Shown: one piece after another, positions 1 to 7,232 of the stretch
How the letters are laid out: each line of letters opens with the position of its first letter
Position numbering within the stretch: position 1 is the first letter of the stretch
NCBI GenBank assembly: GCA_018815245.1
Contig: JAHIXK010000015.1
Coordinates: 1-64,000 of the forward strand
Direction: 5' to 3'
DNA: 64,000 nucleotides
From: Gammaproteobacteria bacterium
GTDB taxonomy: Bacteria > Pseudomonadota > Gammaproteobacteria > Burkholderiales > Burkholderiaceae_B
Notes under the pieces: model-generated
What the model saw: only the letters and a program-made list of their open reading frames with translations
What the model was told of the DNA's origin: nothing
Database searches by the model: none
Position numbers and translations under genes: made by a program

Positions 1-119
1 AGTGGAGTCTTTCGTCCAGAATCAGTGGAGCCTTTCGGCCAGAATCACTGGAGTCTTTGCTTCAGAATGTGCGGAGCCTTTCCGCCAGAATCAGTGGTGT
101 CTTTCGACCAGAATACGCA
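1..119. mobile_element. End of a probable IS21-family element with tandem transposase-binding repeats
   Basis: Five imperfect 23-bp direct repeats run head to tail (about 1-23, 24-46, 47-69, 70-92, 93-115), each of the form GTGGAGTCTTTCGNCCAGAA plus a short linker. IS21-family elements carry several such repeats inside their ends and terminate in 5'-TG...CA-3'. Here the last unit ends in CA at 118-119, and sequence from 120 on reads as normal Fic coding sequence on the other strand. I infer that 119/120 is the element-chromosome junction and that the rest of the element, with its transposase genes, lies to the left of the window. The family assignment is from the repeat architecture only; no istA or istB is visible here. 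Confidence 0.6.
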
Positions 120-918
120 CTTTGTAGTAAAGGGGGCGGTGTCTTTCAATTTGTCGGTCAATCGAGCTGATTTGAATGATCGTCTTAAGTTCAGAATCCT
201 CAGATTGCAATAATGCTATCAAAAACAAAGCGCGACCCAATCGACCATTGCCATCTTGAAATGGATGGATGGCGAGAAAACGAAAAACAAATTCTGTCGC
301 CACCAACAATGGCCAAGGATTGCTCCTGATCACAGAATTGTACCAATCGACTAACTCTTGCATTGCTGAGTCTGTTTGGGGGCCGGGTGGAGTTGGGTTT
401 AATACGACTCGTTGTTCCTTCGTGTCATGATTGATCGACAGGACTTGGTTTGGGCTGGTTTTGTATTGGCCCGCATACCGTTTGCCATTTGGGTAAAAGT
501 CCAACAACGTGTGGTGCAAGCCTCGAATAACCGTTTCCGAGAGCGGATAAAAGTCTTCATATTGAACATAGACAATTGATAGCAGCTCACGACACCCAAC
601 CACTTCCTCCAAACTTCTTTTTCGGTCTTTGGATAATTTGTCCAAGATCTCTGCTTTTTTGGATTCAAAAGCGGTTGTATGGCCTTGCTGGGTGAGCGTG
701 GTGTCAACCCACTCGATTTCGGCATCGGTCAAAACTGCATTTTCAATTCGGGTTGATGCTCCCACAGTACTAATCATCGCCCAGCGATGAAGCCAGTCAT
801 GTTCGTCAGGGTCTATCTGTTCAATTTGTGCAGCAAGTCGAGCCATCTCACTTTGAGTGGCCTTTAGAGACTTTTGTAACTTCTCTGAGGGGGTGAAGGA
901 AAGGATTTTTGTACTCAT
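91..918 (-). CDS. Fic-family protein adenylyltransferase, C-terminus replaced by an IS end
   Basis: Fic proteins transfer AMP (or related groups) from a nucleotide to hydroxyl side chains of target proteins. The catalytic motif HPFQDGNGR is complete at about residues 218-226. An N-terminal STRIEN stretch at about 55-60 fits the (S/T)xxxE(G/N) inhibitory helix that keeps class II Fic enzymes off. The start is the ATG at 918; an upstream in-frame extension to 1149 has no family-like sequence. The last nine or so residues and the stop codon come from the IS21-like repeats, so the natural C-terminal region, usually a winged helix in longer Fic proteins, is missing. The Fic core is intact, so activity may survive. 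The family call is secure; the target is unknown. Confidence 0.85.
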   Translation of the reverse strand: MSTKILSFTPSEKLQKSLKATQSEMARLAAQIEQIDPDEHDWLHRWAMISTVGASTRIENAVLTDAEIEWVDTTLTQQGHTTAFESKKAEILDKLSKDRKRSLEEVVGCRELLSIVYVQYEDFYPLSETVIRGLHHTLLDFYPNGKRYAGQYKTSPNQVLSINHDTKEQRVVLNPTPPGPQTDSAMQELVDWYNSVIRSNPWPLLVATEFVFRFLAIHPFQDGNGRLGRALFLIALLQSEDSELKTIIQISSIDRQIERHRPLYYKVRILVERHH

Positions 919-1092
919 CGCACAATAATACACCTTAATATGCAATAAAAAATCAAAAATAAAGGTGCAATAAGGTTTATTTGTAACTCCCCAGCCACTT
1001 CCAATAACAACTTTTACGCTGTTTAAAGCGGTAAGAATCGTTACCTGTTTCAAGGATGTACGAATGTCGCGGCAAGTACGTTCTATGAATGC

Positions 1093-1121
1093 TTGAAGTG
1101 GTGCAATGGTTGCACTAGAAT
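1093..1121 (+). promoter_or_regulatory. Promoter with a palindromic operator inside the spacer
   Basis: A sigma70-type promoter reads TTGAAG (1093-1098), a 17-bp spacer, then TAGAAT (1116-1121). A perfect inverted repeat, GTGCAA-TGG-TTGCAC (1101-1115), fills almost the whole spacer, which is a classic repressor position. The half site GTGCAA also occurs near 964, towards the divergent fic gene. Transcription should start near 1128, ahead of the Shine-Dalgarno GGAGG at 1134-1138. The likely repressor is the helix-turn-helix protein encoded just downstream; that link is inference. Confidence 0.6.
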
Positions 1122-1147
1122 ACGTAGAAATGGCGGAGGTTGAACCC

Positions 1148-1642
1148 ATGAGCGAATTTTTTCATCCCAAGTTGCAGGCCGTTGAGGCATTGGCACCGTA
1201 TCGGTTGCGCACTACCTGGAGCACAGGTGAAATTCTGGAAGTGGATGTTCAGGCAGTGCTGCAAGGTATCCCTGCGTTGAGTAAGCTGCTTGAGCCAAAG
1301 GTTTTTTCCAAGGTGCACCTTGCCGAATGGGGCGGGGGTATTGAATGGTTTGATGCTGAGCTGGGCGCGGATAATGTTTACGCTTGGGCTAAGGAACAAG
1401 CGGGCGAGGTTAGCCACCAAATGTTCGACACCTGGATGCATCGAAACGGGCTGTCATTGAACACAGCCGCCGATTCTCTGGGTATTAGCCGTCGCATGGT
1501 GAGTTACTACCGCACGGCGCAGAAGACAATTCCACGCGCCATTTGGCTGGCTTGCCTTGGCTGGGAAACTACTCGACCAAGCCCCAAAACATTGCCGCGT
1601 ACTTTGCCAACGGCCAAAGAATACGCGTTGGCACATGCTTGA
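1148..1642 (+). CDS. DUF2442-type protein with C-terminal helix-turn-helix
   Basis: The N-terminal half, about residues 1-85, matches the DUF2442 pattern: a compact beta-rich domain ending in a GIEWFDAELGADNVYA-like stretch. The C-terminal half has a helix-turn-helix signature (LNTAADSLGISRRMVSYYR) followed by IPRAIWLACLGWE, as in small phage- or antitoxin-like DNA-binding proteins. Start chosen at 1148 because GGAGG lies nine bases upstream; ATGs at 1106 and 1130 lack such a site. DUF2442 proteins often sit in toxin-antitoxin-like pairs, but no DUF4160 partner is adjacent. It probably represses its own promoter through the palindrome at 1101-1115. Biochemical function unknown. Confidence 0.75.
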   Translation: MSEFFHPKLQAVEALAPYRLRTTWSTGEILEVDVQAVLQGIPALSKLLEPKVFSKVHLAEWGGGIEWFDAELGADNVYAWAKEQAGEVSHQMFDTWMHRNGLSLNTAADSLGISRRMVSYYRTAQKTIPRAIWLACLGWETTRPSPKTLPRTLPTAKEYALAHA

Positions 1643-1666
1643 TGCCTAGGTCTTGCGCAAACAGAA

Positions 1667-2096
1667 GTGGCTCGGTGCCTCAATGCTCAGTCGTTGCCGA
1701 CGGCGAACGAAGTTTGTATCGCCCGCGATAGCGGCCGGGCTTTGTCTGCTTTTTTACAAACTCGCGCGGAAACCCAGCAAATCGAGATCTTCGACGACAA
1801 GGGTGCGGCTCCTCGTCGACGTTTTGACCGAAATCGGTGAGGGCAACGCGGTCAGTATTATCCCAATCCATGCTGAACTGACGACCCAAGAGGCGGCTGA
1901 CGTGCTCAACGTTTCACGGCCTTTTCTTGTGCAGTTGTTGGAGCGCGGTGAAATTCCCTTCCACAAAATTGGAACGCACCGCCGCGTTCGTTATCAAGAT
2001 GTGATTGCGTACAAAGAACGCATTGATGTTGATCGCGGCAAAGCCCTTGATGCGCTGGCTGAGCAAGCTCAAGCGCTTAAAATGGGGTATGAATGA
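1667..2096 (+). pseudogene. Excisionase-family antitoxin, frameshifted
   Basis: The 3' part encodes a clear HTH_17/excisionase-type DNA-binding domain ([25 protein letters not shown]...[13 protein letters not shown]), as in antitoxins paired with PIN toxins. The 5' part of the expected protein ([23 protein letters not shown]) is present but in another frame; the frames break at about 1802-1807, where roughly ten residues of the usual linker are missing. No in-frame ATG exists for the 5' part; the GTG at 1667 is a guess. A shorter protein could start at the GTG at 1803 and keep the DNA-binding domain, so a residual repressor is possible. The stop overlaps the PIN gene start (ATGA at 2093-2096). 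Confidence 0.7.
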
Positions 2097-2485
2097 GTTC
2101 AAAGTTCACCGTCATCTACGACGCTTGTGTACTTTACCCTGCACCACTGCGCGATCTGCTGATGAATACGCACGTCCGCGACAGTCTGGTCACCGGCTTT
2201 GAGTATTTGATTCCTGTTGTTGAACTTCCAGACGTCGATGATCGGCATGTAGTGGCCGCAGCAATACACGGTGACGCTAGTTTGATCGTGACTTTCAATT
2301 TGAAGGACTTCCCGCCGGAACGACTCAAGCCCTACAATCTAGTTGCTCAGCACCCGGACGACTTCATTTTCGATCTGTTGGATTTGCACGCCGCCCGTGT
2401 GTGCGAGGCGGCTTCAAGCCATCGTCGGTCGCTACCAAAATGCCAGTTTGACAAAGTGATCGCCACATGTTCCCGCGTCCAATGA
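2093..2485 (+). pseudogene. PIN-domain toxin with internal deletion and altered C-terminus
   Basis: The sequence starts like a VapC-type PIN ribonuclease (VIYDACVLYPAPLRDLLM) and later has the conserved block LPDVDDRHVVAAAIHGDASLIVTFNLKDFP. Between residue 26 or so and the NTHVRDSLVTGFEYL block about 40 residues are missing compared with full-length relatives of this subfamily, which I remember as about 185 residues; this protein has 130. The end (SLPKCQFDKVIATCSRVQ) also does not look like the usual C-terminus. The first catalytic aspartate (YDAC) and the DDRH pair remain, but the missing segment normally holds part of the active-site fold. It is probably a dead toxin; its antitoxin is broken too. 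Confidence 0.75.
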
Positions 2486-2588
2486 TTAAGTAATCCACTT
2501 GCCATAACCCAACTCAGCGCTTCTCACCCTGCTGCTTTTCCCCGTAAATTGGGCGCAATGTTTCACGCGCACATTTCCGGAGGTTTAC

Positions 2589-3434
2589 GTGGCCCATTTT
2601 ATTCACCGTTTCTGCCTGTGTATTTTGTTGCTGGCCACAGCAGCATGTGCCAGCAAAACCCCGCTTCAGGTCGAGGGGCTTGCTGACACTGGCAAGCAGT
2701 ACACCAGCACGCTGAAGAAGGTGAACAGCTTTGCGCTGGACCACACCCTGGAATTCACGGCCGACCTGCTGCCCAATTTGCCCCGCGACAACACCACTTT
2801 GCAGCAGCACACCGATGCCATGCGGCAACGGGCAGCGCTGGTGCAAACCACTGCGAACTATTTCGACACGCAGGCTTTGTATTTCGCCGAGCTAAGCGCC
2901 CTGGCCAAAGGCGACCACAGCACGGGCACCACGCGGGCTTTGAAAAAGCTGGTGGAAGCTTTGAACAAGGCCCCCGATGTGGGCGGCATACCGCGCGTAA
3001 CCAAGGATGCGGTGGCGGGCATTGCCGGGCATGTGGTCAGCTGGAAGCATTCGGCGCAGGTTCGCGAGGAATTGCAACGCAGTGCTGAACCCGTGGCGCA
3101 GGCGCTGTTAACAAACCAGTTGATTCTGGACGAGCAAATACAGTGGATTACCCAGCGCGAAACCCTGGCCCGCCAGCTTGAATACCGCGAGGAAATACTG
3201 AAGCCTTTTGTGGGCGATAAAAAACTGCCCGAGCGCTGGAAGAAGGCGTGGATGGCCGACATTACGCAGCCGCCCACCATTGCGCTGCTGGAGCAGGCCA
3301 AGGCAGCAAGCATCGAGATGCAGCAGGCTTGGGTGAATGTGTTGCGTGGGCAGGGTAGTTTTGAGCACCTGCGCAGCGTGTTCGATCAAATCAACATCAA
3401 CATTGTGGCGGAACACAACCATGACCCCAAGTGA
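2589..3434 (+). CDS. Predicted lipoprotein, function unknown
   Basis: The protein has 281 residues and a short signal peptide ending in a lipobox (LLATAAC, Cys at about residue 20), so it should be lipid-anchored in the envelope. The rest is mostly alpha-helical, with many Ala, Leu, Gln and Lys residues and no motif I recognise. The start is GTG at 2589, preceded by GGAGG at 2578-2582. Its 3' end overlaps the next gene by 14 bases, so the two are probably translated together and work together. No membrane segments beyond the signal. I do not recognise the family. Confidence 0.7.
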   Translation: MAHFIHRFCLCILLLATAACASKTPLQVEGLADTGKQYTSTLKKVNSFALDHTLEFTADLLPNLPRDNTTLQQHTDAMRQRAALVQTTANYFDTQALYFAELSALAKGDHSTGTTRALKKLVEALNKAPDVGGIPRVTKDAVAGIAGHVVSWKHSAQVREELQRSAEPVAQALLTNQLILDEQIQWITQRETLARQLEYREEILKPFVGDKKLPERWKKAWMADITQPPTIALLEQAKAASIEMQQAWVNVLRGQGSFEHLRSVFDQININIVAEHNHDPK

Positions 3435-3747
3435 TTTCCATTCGATTCAAAACGACGTTCACACGGTGTTTTCTGCGCTGTATTTGATTGATGCAGAGCA
3501 TTTAAGCAGCGATCAGCGCAAGCAGCACCAGCAGGCGCTGTCAGTGGCTTACCTGGCCTGGGTGAATGCCGAGAACGCGAGGTTTGAGCTGTTGAGCAGC
3601 CAGGCGAAAGCCGAGCTTGTTGCGTTGACCGGGCAGGTGAAAGCAGTTCGCGATGGTGTTTCCGGTTTGGCCACTCCCCATGAAAAGCTGGGTGTGTTGG
3701 CGCAGGGAATGGATGTGTTGGCGCGTTTGGCGAGGTTGATTCCGTAA
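3421..3747 (+). CDS. Small helical protein of unknown function
   Basis: A protein of 108 residues from the ATG at 3421, which lies inside the end of the upstream lipoprotein gene. There is no signal peptide or membrane segment. The sequence is amphipathic and helix-rich (SSDQRKQHQQALSVAYLAW, QAKAELVALTGQVKAV), suggesting a helical bundle or coiled coil. Translational coupling suggests a shared role with the lipoprotein. No family recognised. Confidence 0.6.
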   Translation: MTPSDFHSIQNDVHTVFSALYLIDAEHLSSDQRKQHQQALSVAYLAWVNAENARFELLSSQAKAELVALTGQVKAVRDGVSGLATPHEKLGVLAQGMDVLARLARLIP

Positions 3748-3783
3748 TTAACGGTAGTACATTCCGGGATTTACGTTACCAAG

Positions 3784-4031
3784 TGTCCATGAGCACATCC
3801 GTTTTTTATCCACGCTGGCCTTGCCAACCGTGGCCGATTCCCTGGTTGACCGCATCAAGTTGGGTTGGACAGCAAAACAGCTTCGAAATACATCGGTGTT
3901 TTCGAGCAAATGTATTTGTTGAAACGAATCAATGTGTGGGCCCGCAACCGCATAAGCTGCGTGGTGAAACGTTGCCCTTGGGTGATAATTTGTGGGCGGT
4001 GCCGCTTTCAACCCTTTGGGGATCAAGGTAA
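3784..4031 (+). pseudogene. Remnant of an AAA/DUF4143 ATPase gene
   Basis: Three pieces of one DUF4143-type ATPase remain in different frames. The first (LALPTVADSLVDRIKL) runs to 3858. A tandem GTTGG duplication at 3859-3868 then shifts the frame to SKTASKYIGVFEQMYLLKR...VWARNR. After about 3960 the true C-terminal end (GETLPLGDNLWAVPLSTLWG) follows in a third frame up to a TAA at 4029-4031, with the intervening 100 or so residues gone. The N-terminal AAA domain is absent. An intact gene of the same broad family lies at 7233-8396, but the sequence here is not a simple copy of it. Confidence 0.7.
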
Positions 4032-4032
4032 G

Positions 4033-4984
4033 TCAGTTTGCCCAAAGGTAGTTCATGCCCAGCACGGTGGGGCGCGGTTCATACACCACGCAGGGTTTCA
4101 GCGTGCCTTGAACAATCCAGTCAAAAAGTGCATCAAGCAGTTTGATTTCTTCCTGGGCGTGTTTGCAATAGGTGCGAATCACTTCATGGCACACTATGCG
4201 AAACCGTGTGGGGTGCGCCAGCAGTTCGCGGTATTGCAACGGGTTCAGGTTCAGCAGGGTTTCAATGTGGTCTATACCCAGGCGTTGTTGCTGAAAGGGT
4301 TCAAGGTCGGGCCGGTCGTGAAACCACACCGCATTCCCGGTTTGTAGGGTGCTTGCCCAGCGAAGGCCTTGCAGTTTGTTGGATGGATCGGCGTTGGTTT
4401 TTTGCATGCAAAAGTGCTGCGTGCAATTCTTGAATTGAACCTGGTTTTTGTAGCAGGTACACCAGCAAATTGGGTGCGTTGTTTCTGGTCTGGTTGCCCA
4501 CCAGAAATGTGCTGTGCAATTCACCTGTAAACCCTTGCAACAGGGGTGTTCCCAATGTGTTTGTTTGGTCGCCGGTAATTTGCTGCAAACGCTGCGTTGT
4601 TGTGTGCATGCGGGGTTGAACCATGGGTGCATCGGGGTTGGAAAAGCTTAAGCTGCCAAGTGTGTTGGCCCCGGCCATGGCCAGCAGTTCAAGTTCGCCA
4701 AGCGGGGTGCCGGGCATGTGTTGTTGTAGCCATTCACAGCCTTGCTGTGTGGGCAGGTGTTGCTGAAACACAGTGAACAGGTTTTGTTGTTGATAATGGT
4801 TTTGGGTGGGCGGCATGGTGAGGCACAACCAGGGCTGTGTGTTTGCACCGCTGTTGTAATGGAACCAGAAGCCTTGCGCGGATTTTCCAAGCCAGCCGCA
4901 GGGCAAACCTTTGTTGAATACTTGCAGCAGTGCAACCTTGCCGGTTGGGCGTGGCAGTTGAATGCCGGGCGTTGGCAATTTCAC
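4033..4984 (-). pseudogene. HipA N-terminal-domain protein, frameshifted
   Basis: The first 115 or so residues from the GTG at 4984 resemble the HipA N-terminal domain (GWLGKSAQGFWFHYN, then LCLTMPP, LFTVFQQHLP, ELELLAMAGANTLGSLSFS). The frame is open to 4301, but a more protein-like continuation (LQGLRWASTLQTGNAVWFHD to TVLGMNYLWAN, stop at 4033) lies in a second frame; the switch falls near a run of six A (minus strand) at about 4398-4403. I see no HipA kinase core (no GNxDxHxxN) in either frame, so this was a HipA-N-like protein with an unrecognised tail, or a HipA with its kinase lost. The GTGA overlap with the upstream XRE gene shows an operon. A sequencing error in the A run cannot be excluded. 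Confidence 0.6.
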
Positions 4985-5259
4985 GGTTTGGTTTGGAAAT
5001 AATGTTGCGCATTTTCCAGTGTGGGCCATTGAACGGGGGCCGCATTCAGGCCCAGGCCAAACACCCGCAACACGCGCATGGCAGTGGCAAAAGAAACATC
5101 TTCCCCGCGTTCAATTCGAAAAATGGTGTCGCGCCCAACCCCTGCCAAATCGGCCAGTGTTTGTGCTGTCATTTTGCCGCCCTTGGGGCCAGCTTGCAGT
5201 CGTTGGTTGCGCACCAGTGCCGCCAGGTCGAGTTGGTTTTTGAGAGTTTCTACGTTCAA
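4981..5259 (-). CDS. XRE/HipB-type antitoxin and repressor
   Basis: A 92-residue helix-turn-helix protein with an XRE domain over about residues 28-80 (TAQTLADLAGVGRDTIFRIERGEDVSFATAMRVLRVFGL), typical of HipB antitoxins that bind operator palindromes and neutralise a HipA-type partner. The gene overlaps the downstream HipA-N-like gene by four bases (GTGA). A perfect palindrome lies eight bases before its start and is the likely autoregulatory operator. The partner is frameshifted, so the repressor may now act alone or on other sites. Confidence 0.8.
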   Translation of the reverse strand: MNVETLKNQLDLAALVRNQRLQAGPKGGKMTAQTLADLAGVGRDTIFRIERGEDVSFATAMRVLRVFGLGLNAAPVQWPTLENAQHYFQTKP

Positions 5260-5266
5260 GTTTTGC

Positions 5267-5287
5267 TCCTCAACATCAAATTGAGGA
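5267..5287. promoter_or_regulatory. Palindromic operator ahead of the XRE/HipB gene
   Basis: A perfect 7-bp inverted repeat, TCCTCAA-(7 bp)-TTGAGGA, begins eight bases upstream of the start codon at 5259. HipB-like repressors bind palindromes of this size next to their own promoter. No convincing -35/-10 pair was found with it. Confidence 0.45.
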
Positions 5288-5447
5288 CGGAAATGGTTGG
5301 CGCGTCAAAAATTCGATGCATAAATTCGGTGTCTGTTCCCTTGGCAATAGACCCGAATATAAACGCACGGTCTATCTTGGTGGGGTGATTTTGCAGGCAG
5401 TTCGCGTTGTACCGTGCCTTTGCTTGGATATTAATGTGCAGGGGGGA

Positions 5448-5726
5448 TTAAATTTTGCATACCCCCAAGCGCAAATCCATCACCCCCAATATTTTATTCA
5501 TGGTTTGTACTGTGCCCTGGCTTCGGCCTTGTTCAATGTCTTGCAAGGTGCGGGCTGAAATTCCCGCAACTTTGGCCAGTTCGGCGGTGGTTAGCCGAAG
5601 GCTGGTTTTCAGGTGTTGAACCACCTGCTGCAAGGGCCAGTGTGGGTTGGCCAAAATATCTTCAACCACCTGTTGGCGTATGCGCATTTGTTCGCTAAGG
5701 CTTAGGGGTTTGTAACGTTTGTCCAT
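5448..5726 (-). CDS. XRE-family antitoxin downstream of HipA-type toxin
   Basis: The protein has 92 residues: an N-terminal helical arm, then an XRE helix-turn-helix at about residues 44-85 (RLTTAELAKVAGISARTLQDIEQGRSQGTVQTMNKILGVMDL). It starts two bases after the stop of the HipA-type gene, so it is the second gene of that operon. This reverses the classical hipB-hipA order. Its likely role is to neutralise the kinase and repress the operon. It resembles the XRE protein at 4981-5259 only in general fold. Confidence 0.8.
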   Translation of the reverse strand: MDKRYKPLSLSEQMRIRQQVVEDILANPHWPLQQVVQHLKTSLRLTTAELAKVAGISARTLQDIEQGRSQGTVQTMNKILGVMDLRLGVCKI

Positions 5727-5728
5727 GG

Positions 5729-7021
5729 TTATTGCAGTGCCTGCAAGGCGTTGATTTGCGCTTTCAAATGTGGGTCGATTAGCTGAAACAGTTCGGGTTC
5801 AATGCCGTGCTTGCTTGGGTTGTTTTGAATTGCGGCAAGCGGTTGAATCAGGCTTTGCAAGCTGGCAACAAGATAGGGGGTGGCACCTGCTTGTAGCTGT
5901 TCGATGAACTGGATGACATCAGCCCACTGGGGCACCGATGCGGTTTCCTGTTGCCAGCGCATGCGGCGTGCAATGCCATCGGGGTGCAGCACCATGGGTG
6001 CGAAATCAAACAGTGGCGTTAGTTGAAGATTGCCTTGCATATTGCGTGTGAACGCAGTGTTGCGTGCATGGTTGTCTTTGTTTCCCAGCGCCAGGTTAAG
6101 TGCATCCCGGCAAATGTATTCTGCAAGCTCGGGCAACGGGTTTGCGCAGTGTTGGCAAATGGCGGTGCAAGCGTCGTTGTGGCTTGGGTTGGAATCGAAG
6201 CCGGGTACATCAAGAAGGCTCGCGAGGCTTTCCTGCGCATGGCGATTTACCTTGCCGCCCAGTGCAGTGCGGTCGAAACGGGGAATGAATAATACGCCGT
6301 TGTTGAAGGTGGGCAAATTGTACACGCGAAGGCCTGCGTACTTTGCAATTTGCATGTAGGCGGCTTCGTGGCGCAGTATGCTTGCCAACCTTTGGTTGGG
6401 GCCGCGGCTGAACTTCACGATGTAATGTGCTGCCGCTTGTTCATCGTTCAAGGTGTGGTCCAGATACAGCTTGTTGTCTTTGGCGCGTGTTAACAGCAAC
6501 TTTGGCCATTCGCCTTGTACGCCTGATGACCCCGCCACAAACAAGCCGAATTGGGCCAGGTGTTCTACGAATGATTCCGCACGGTCTACAATTTCCTGGT
6601 CATGAAAGCCTTGAAGTGGTGTGGTTTGTTGAGCCAACCATTCAGCGGCTTGTTTAACCCGCATGTGTCCAATGGGGTTGCCTGCACCGTGTTGCAGCAA
6701 AAGCCAGTCAGATTCCGGGCCTGATGTTGGTTTTCTGTCGAGTTGCCGAAGCAGTTCGGCGCGCCCATACCCTTGAGGCAACAAGTCAACCAGAAATGCA
6801 GGCCAATGCGGGCGTTGCTTATGCGCCAGCGAAACAGGGTACCGGGTAGCCAGTGCGGGTAAACCTGTGGAGGCGGCATGTTCCACTGCCCAGTTGGTTT
6901 CATAGGCAAGGTATACCGGCGCAAGTACGCCTTGGCCTTCGGATTGAAGCAAAGCAATTTGTGCTGCATCAACCCATTGCCCATGAATACACAATTGAAG
7001 TGTGATTTCTTTTTCTATCAT
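5729..7021 (-). CDS. HipA-family serine/threonine kinase toxin
   Basis: HipA toxins phosphorylate aminoacyl-tRNA synthetases or other targets and cause growth arrest. This 430-residue protein has the N-terminal HipA domain (about 1-130), a Gly/Ser-rich segment VAGSSGVQGEWPKLLL at about 162-177 where family members hold the autophosphorylated serine(s), the catalytic motif GNKDNHARN at about 315-323 and the metal-binding LTPLFDFAPM at about 335-344. Length and motifs are complete, so it should be active. The XRE partner gene follows directly. An imperfect palindrome lies just before the start and may be the operator. Confidence 0.85.
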   Translation of the reverse strand: MIEKEITLQLCIHGQWVDAAQIALLQSEGQGVLAPVYLAYETNWAVEHAASTGLPALATRYPVSLAHKQRPHWPAFLVDLLPQGYGRAELLRQLDRKPTSGPESDWLLLQHGAGNPIGHMRVKQAAEWLAQQTTPLQGFHDQEIVDRAESFVEHLAQFGLFVAGSSGVQGEWPKLLLTRAKDNKLYLDHTLNDEQAAAHYIVKFSRGPNQRLASILRHEAAYMQIAKYAGLRVYNLPTFNNGVLFIPRFDRTALGGKVNRHAQESLASLLDVPGFDSNPSHNDACTAICQHCANPLPELAEYICRDALNLALGNKDNHARNTAFTRNMQGNLQLTPLFDFAPMVLHPDGIARRMRWQQETASVPQWADVIQFIEQLQAGATPYLVASLQSLIQPLAAIQNNPSKHGIEPELFQLIDPHLKAQINALQALQ

Positions 7022-7232
7022 TTACACAGATTACTATATGAAGTAATTTAGTGAAAGCATGTGGTTAATATATTTTTCTGTGTAAATAATGCATCTAATG
7101 TTGCAACAGTAAAAGCCTGCCGGTGCACCGCACAAGCCGATGAACGTTGAATATTGGCCCGCGAGCTTGTGATGGACTTAAATAGCGAATGAATATAATA
7201 TTGGCAAATATAAGTTACAACTTTAAATTAGC
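7022..7232. promoter_or_regulatory. AT-rich divergent promoter region
   Basis: This 211-bp gap separates the HipA-type gene (leftward) from the AAA ATPase gene (rightward) and is much more AT-rich than its neighbours. Next to the HipA start is an inverted repeat, ATTAC-(8 bp)-GTAAT (7030-7047), a candidate operator. On the right a perfect TATAAT (7194-7199) precedes the ATPase start by 33 bases, but no good -35 element lies at the normal distance. Confidence 0.4.

Noticed and set aside
5288-5447. Possible gene or remnant in the gap between the two XRE genes
   Set aside because: No frame gives a recognisable protein, and beyond the palindrome at 5267-5287 no structure was evident.
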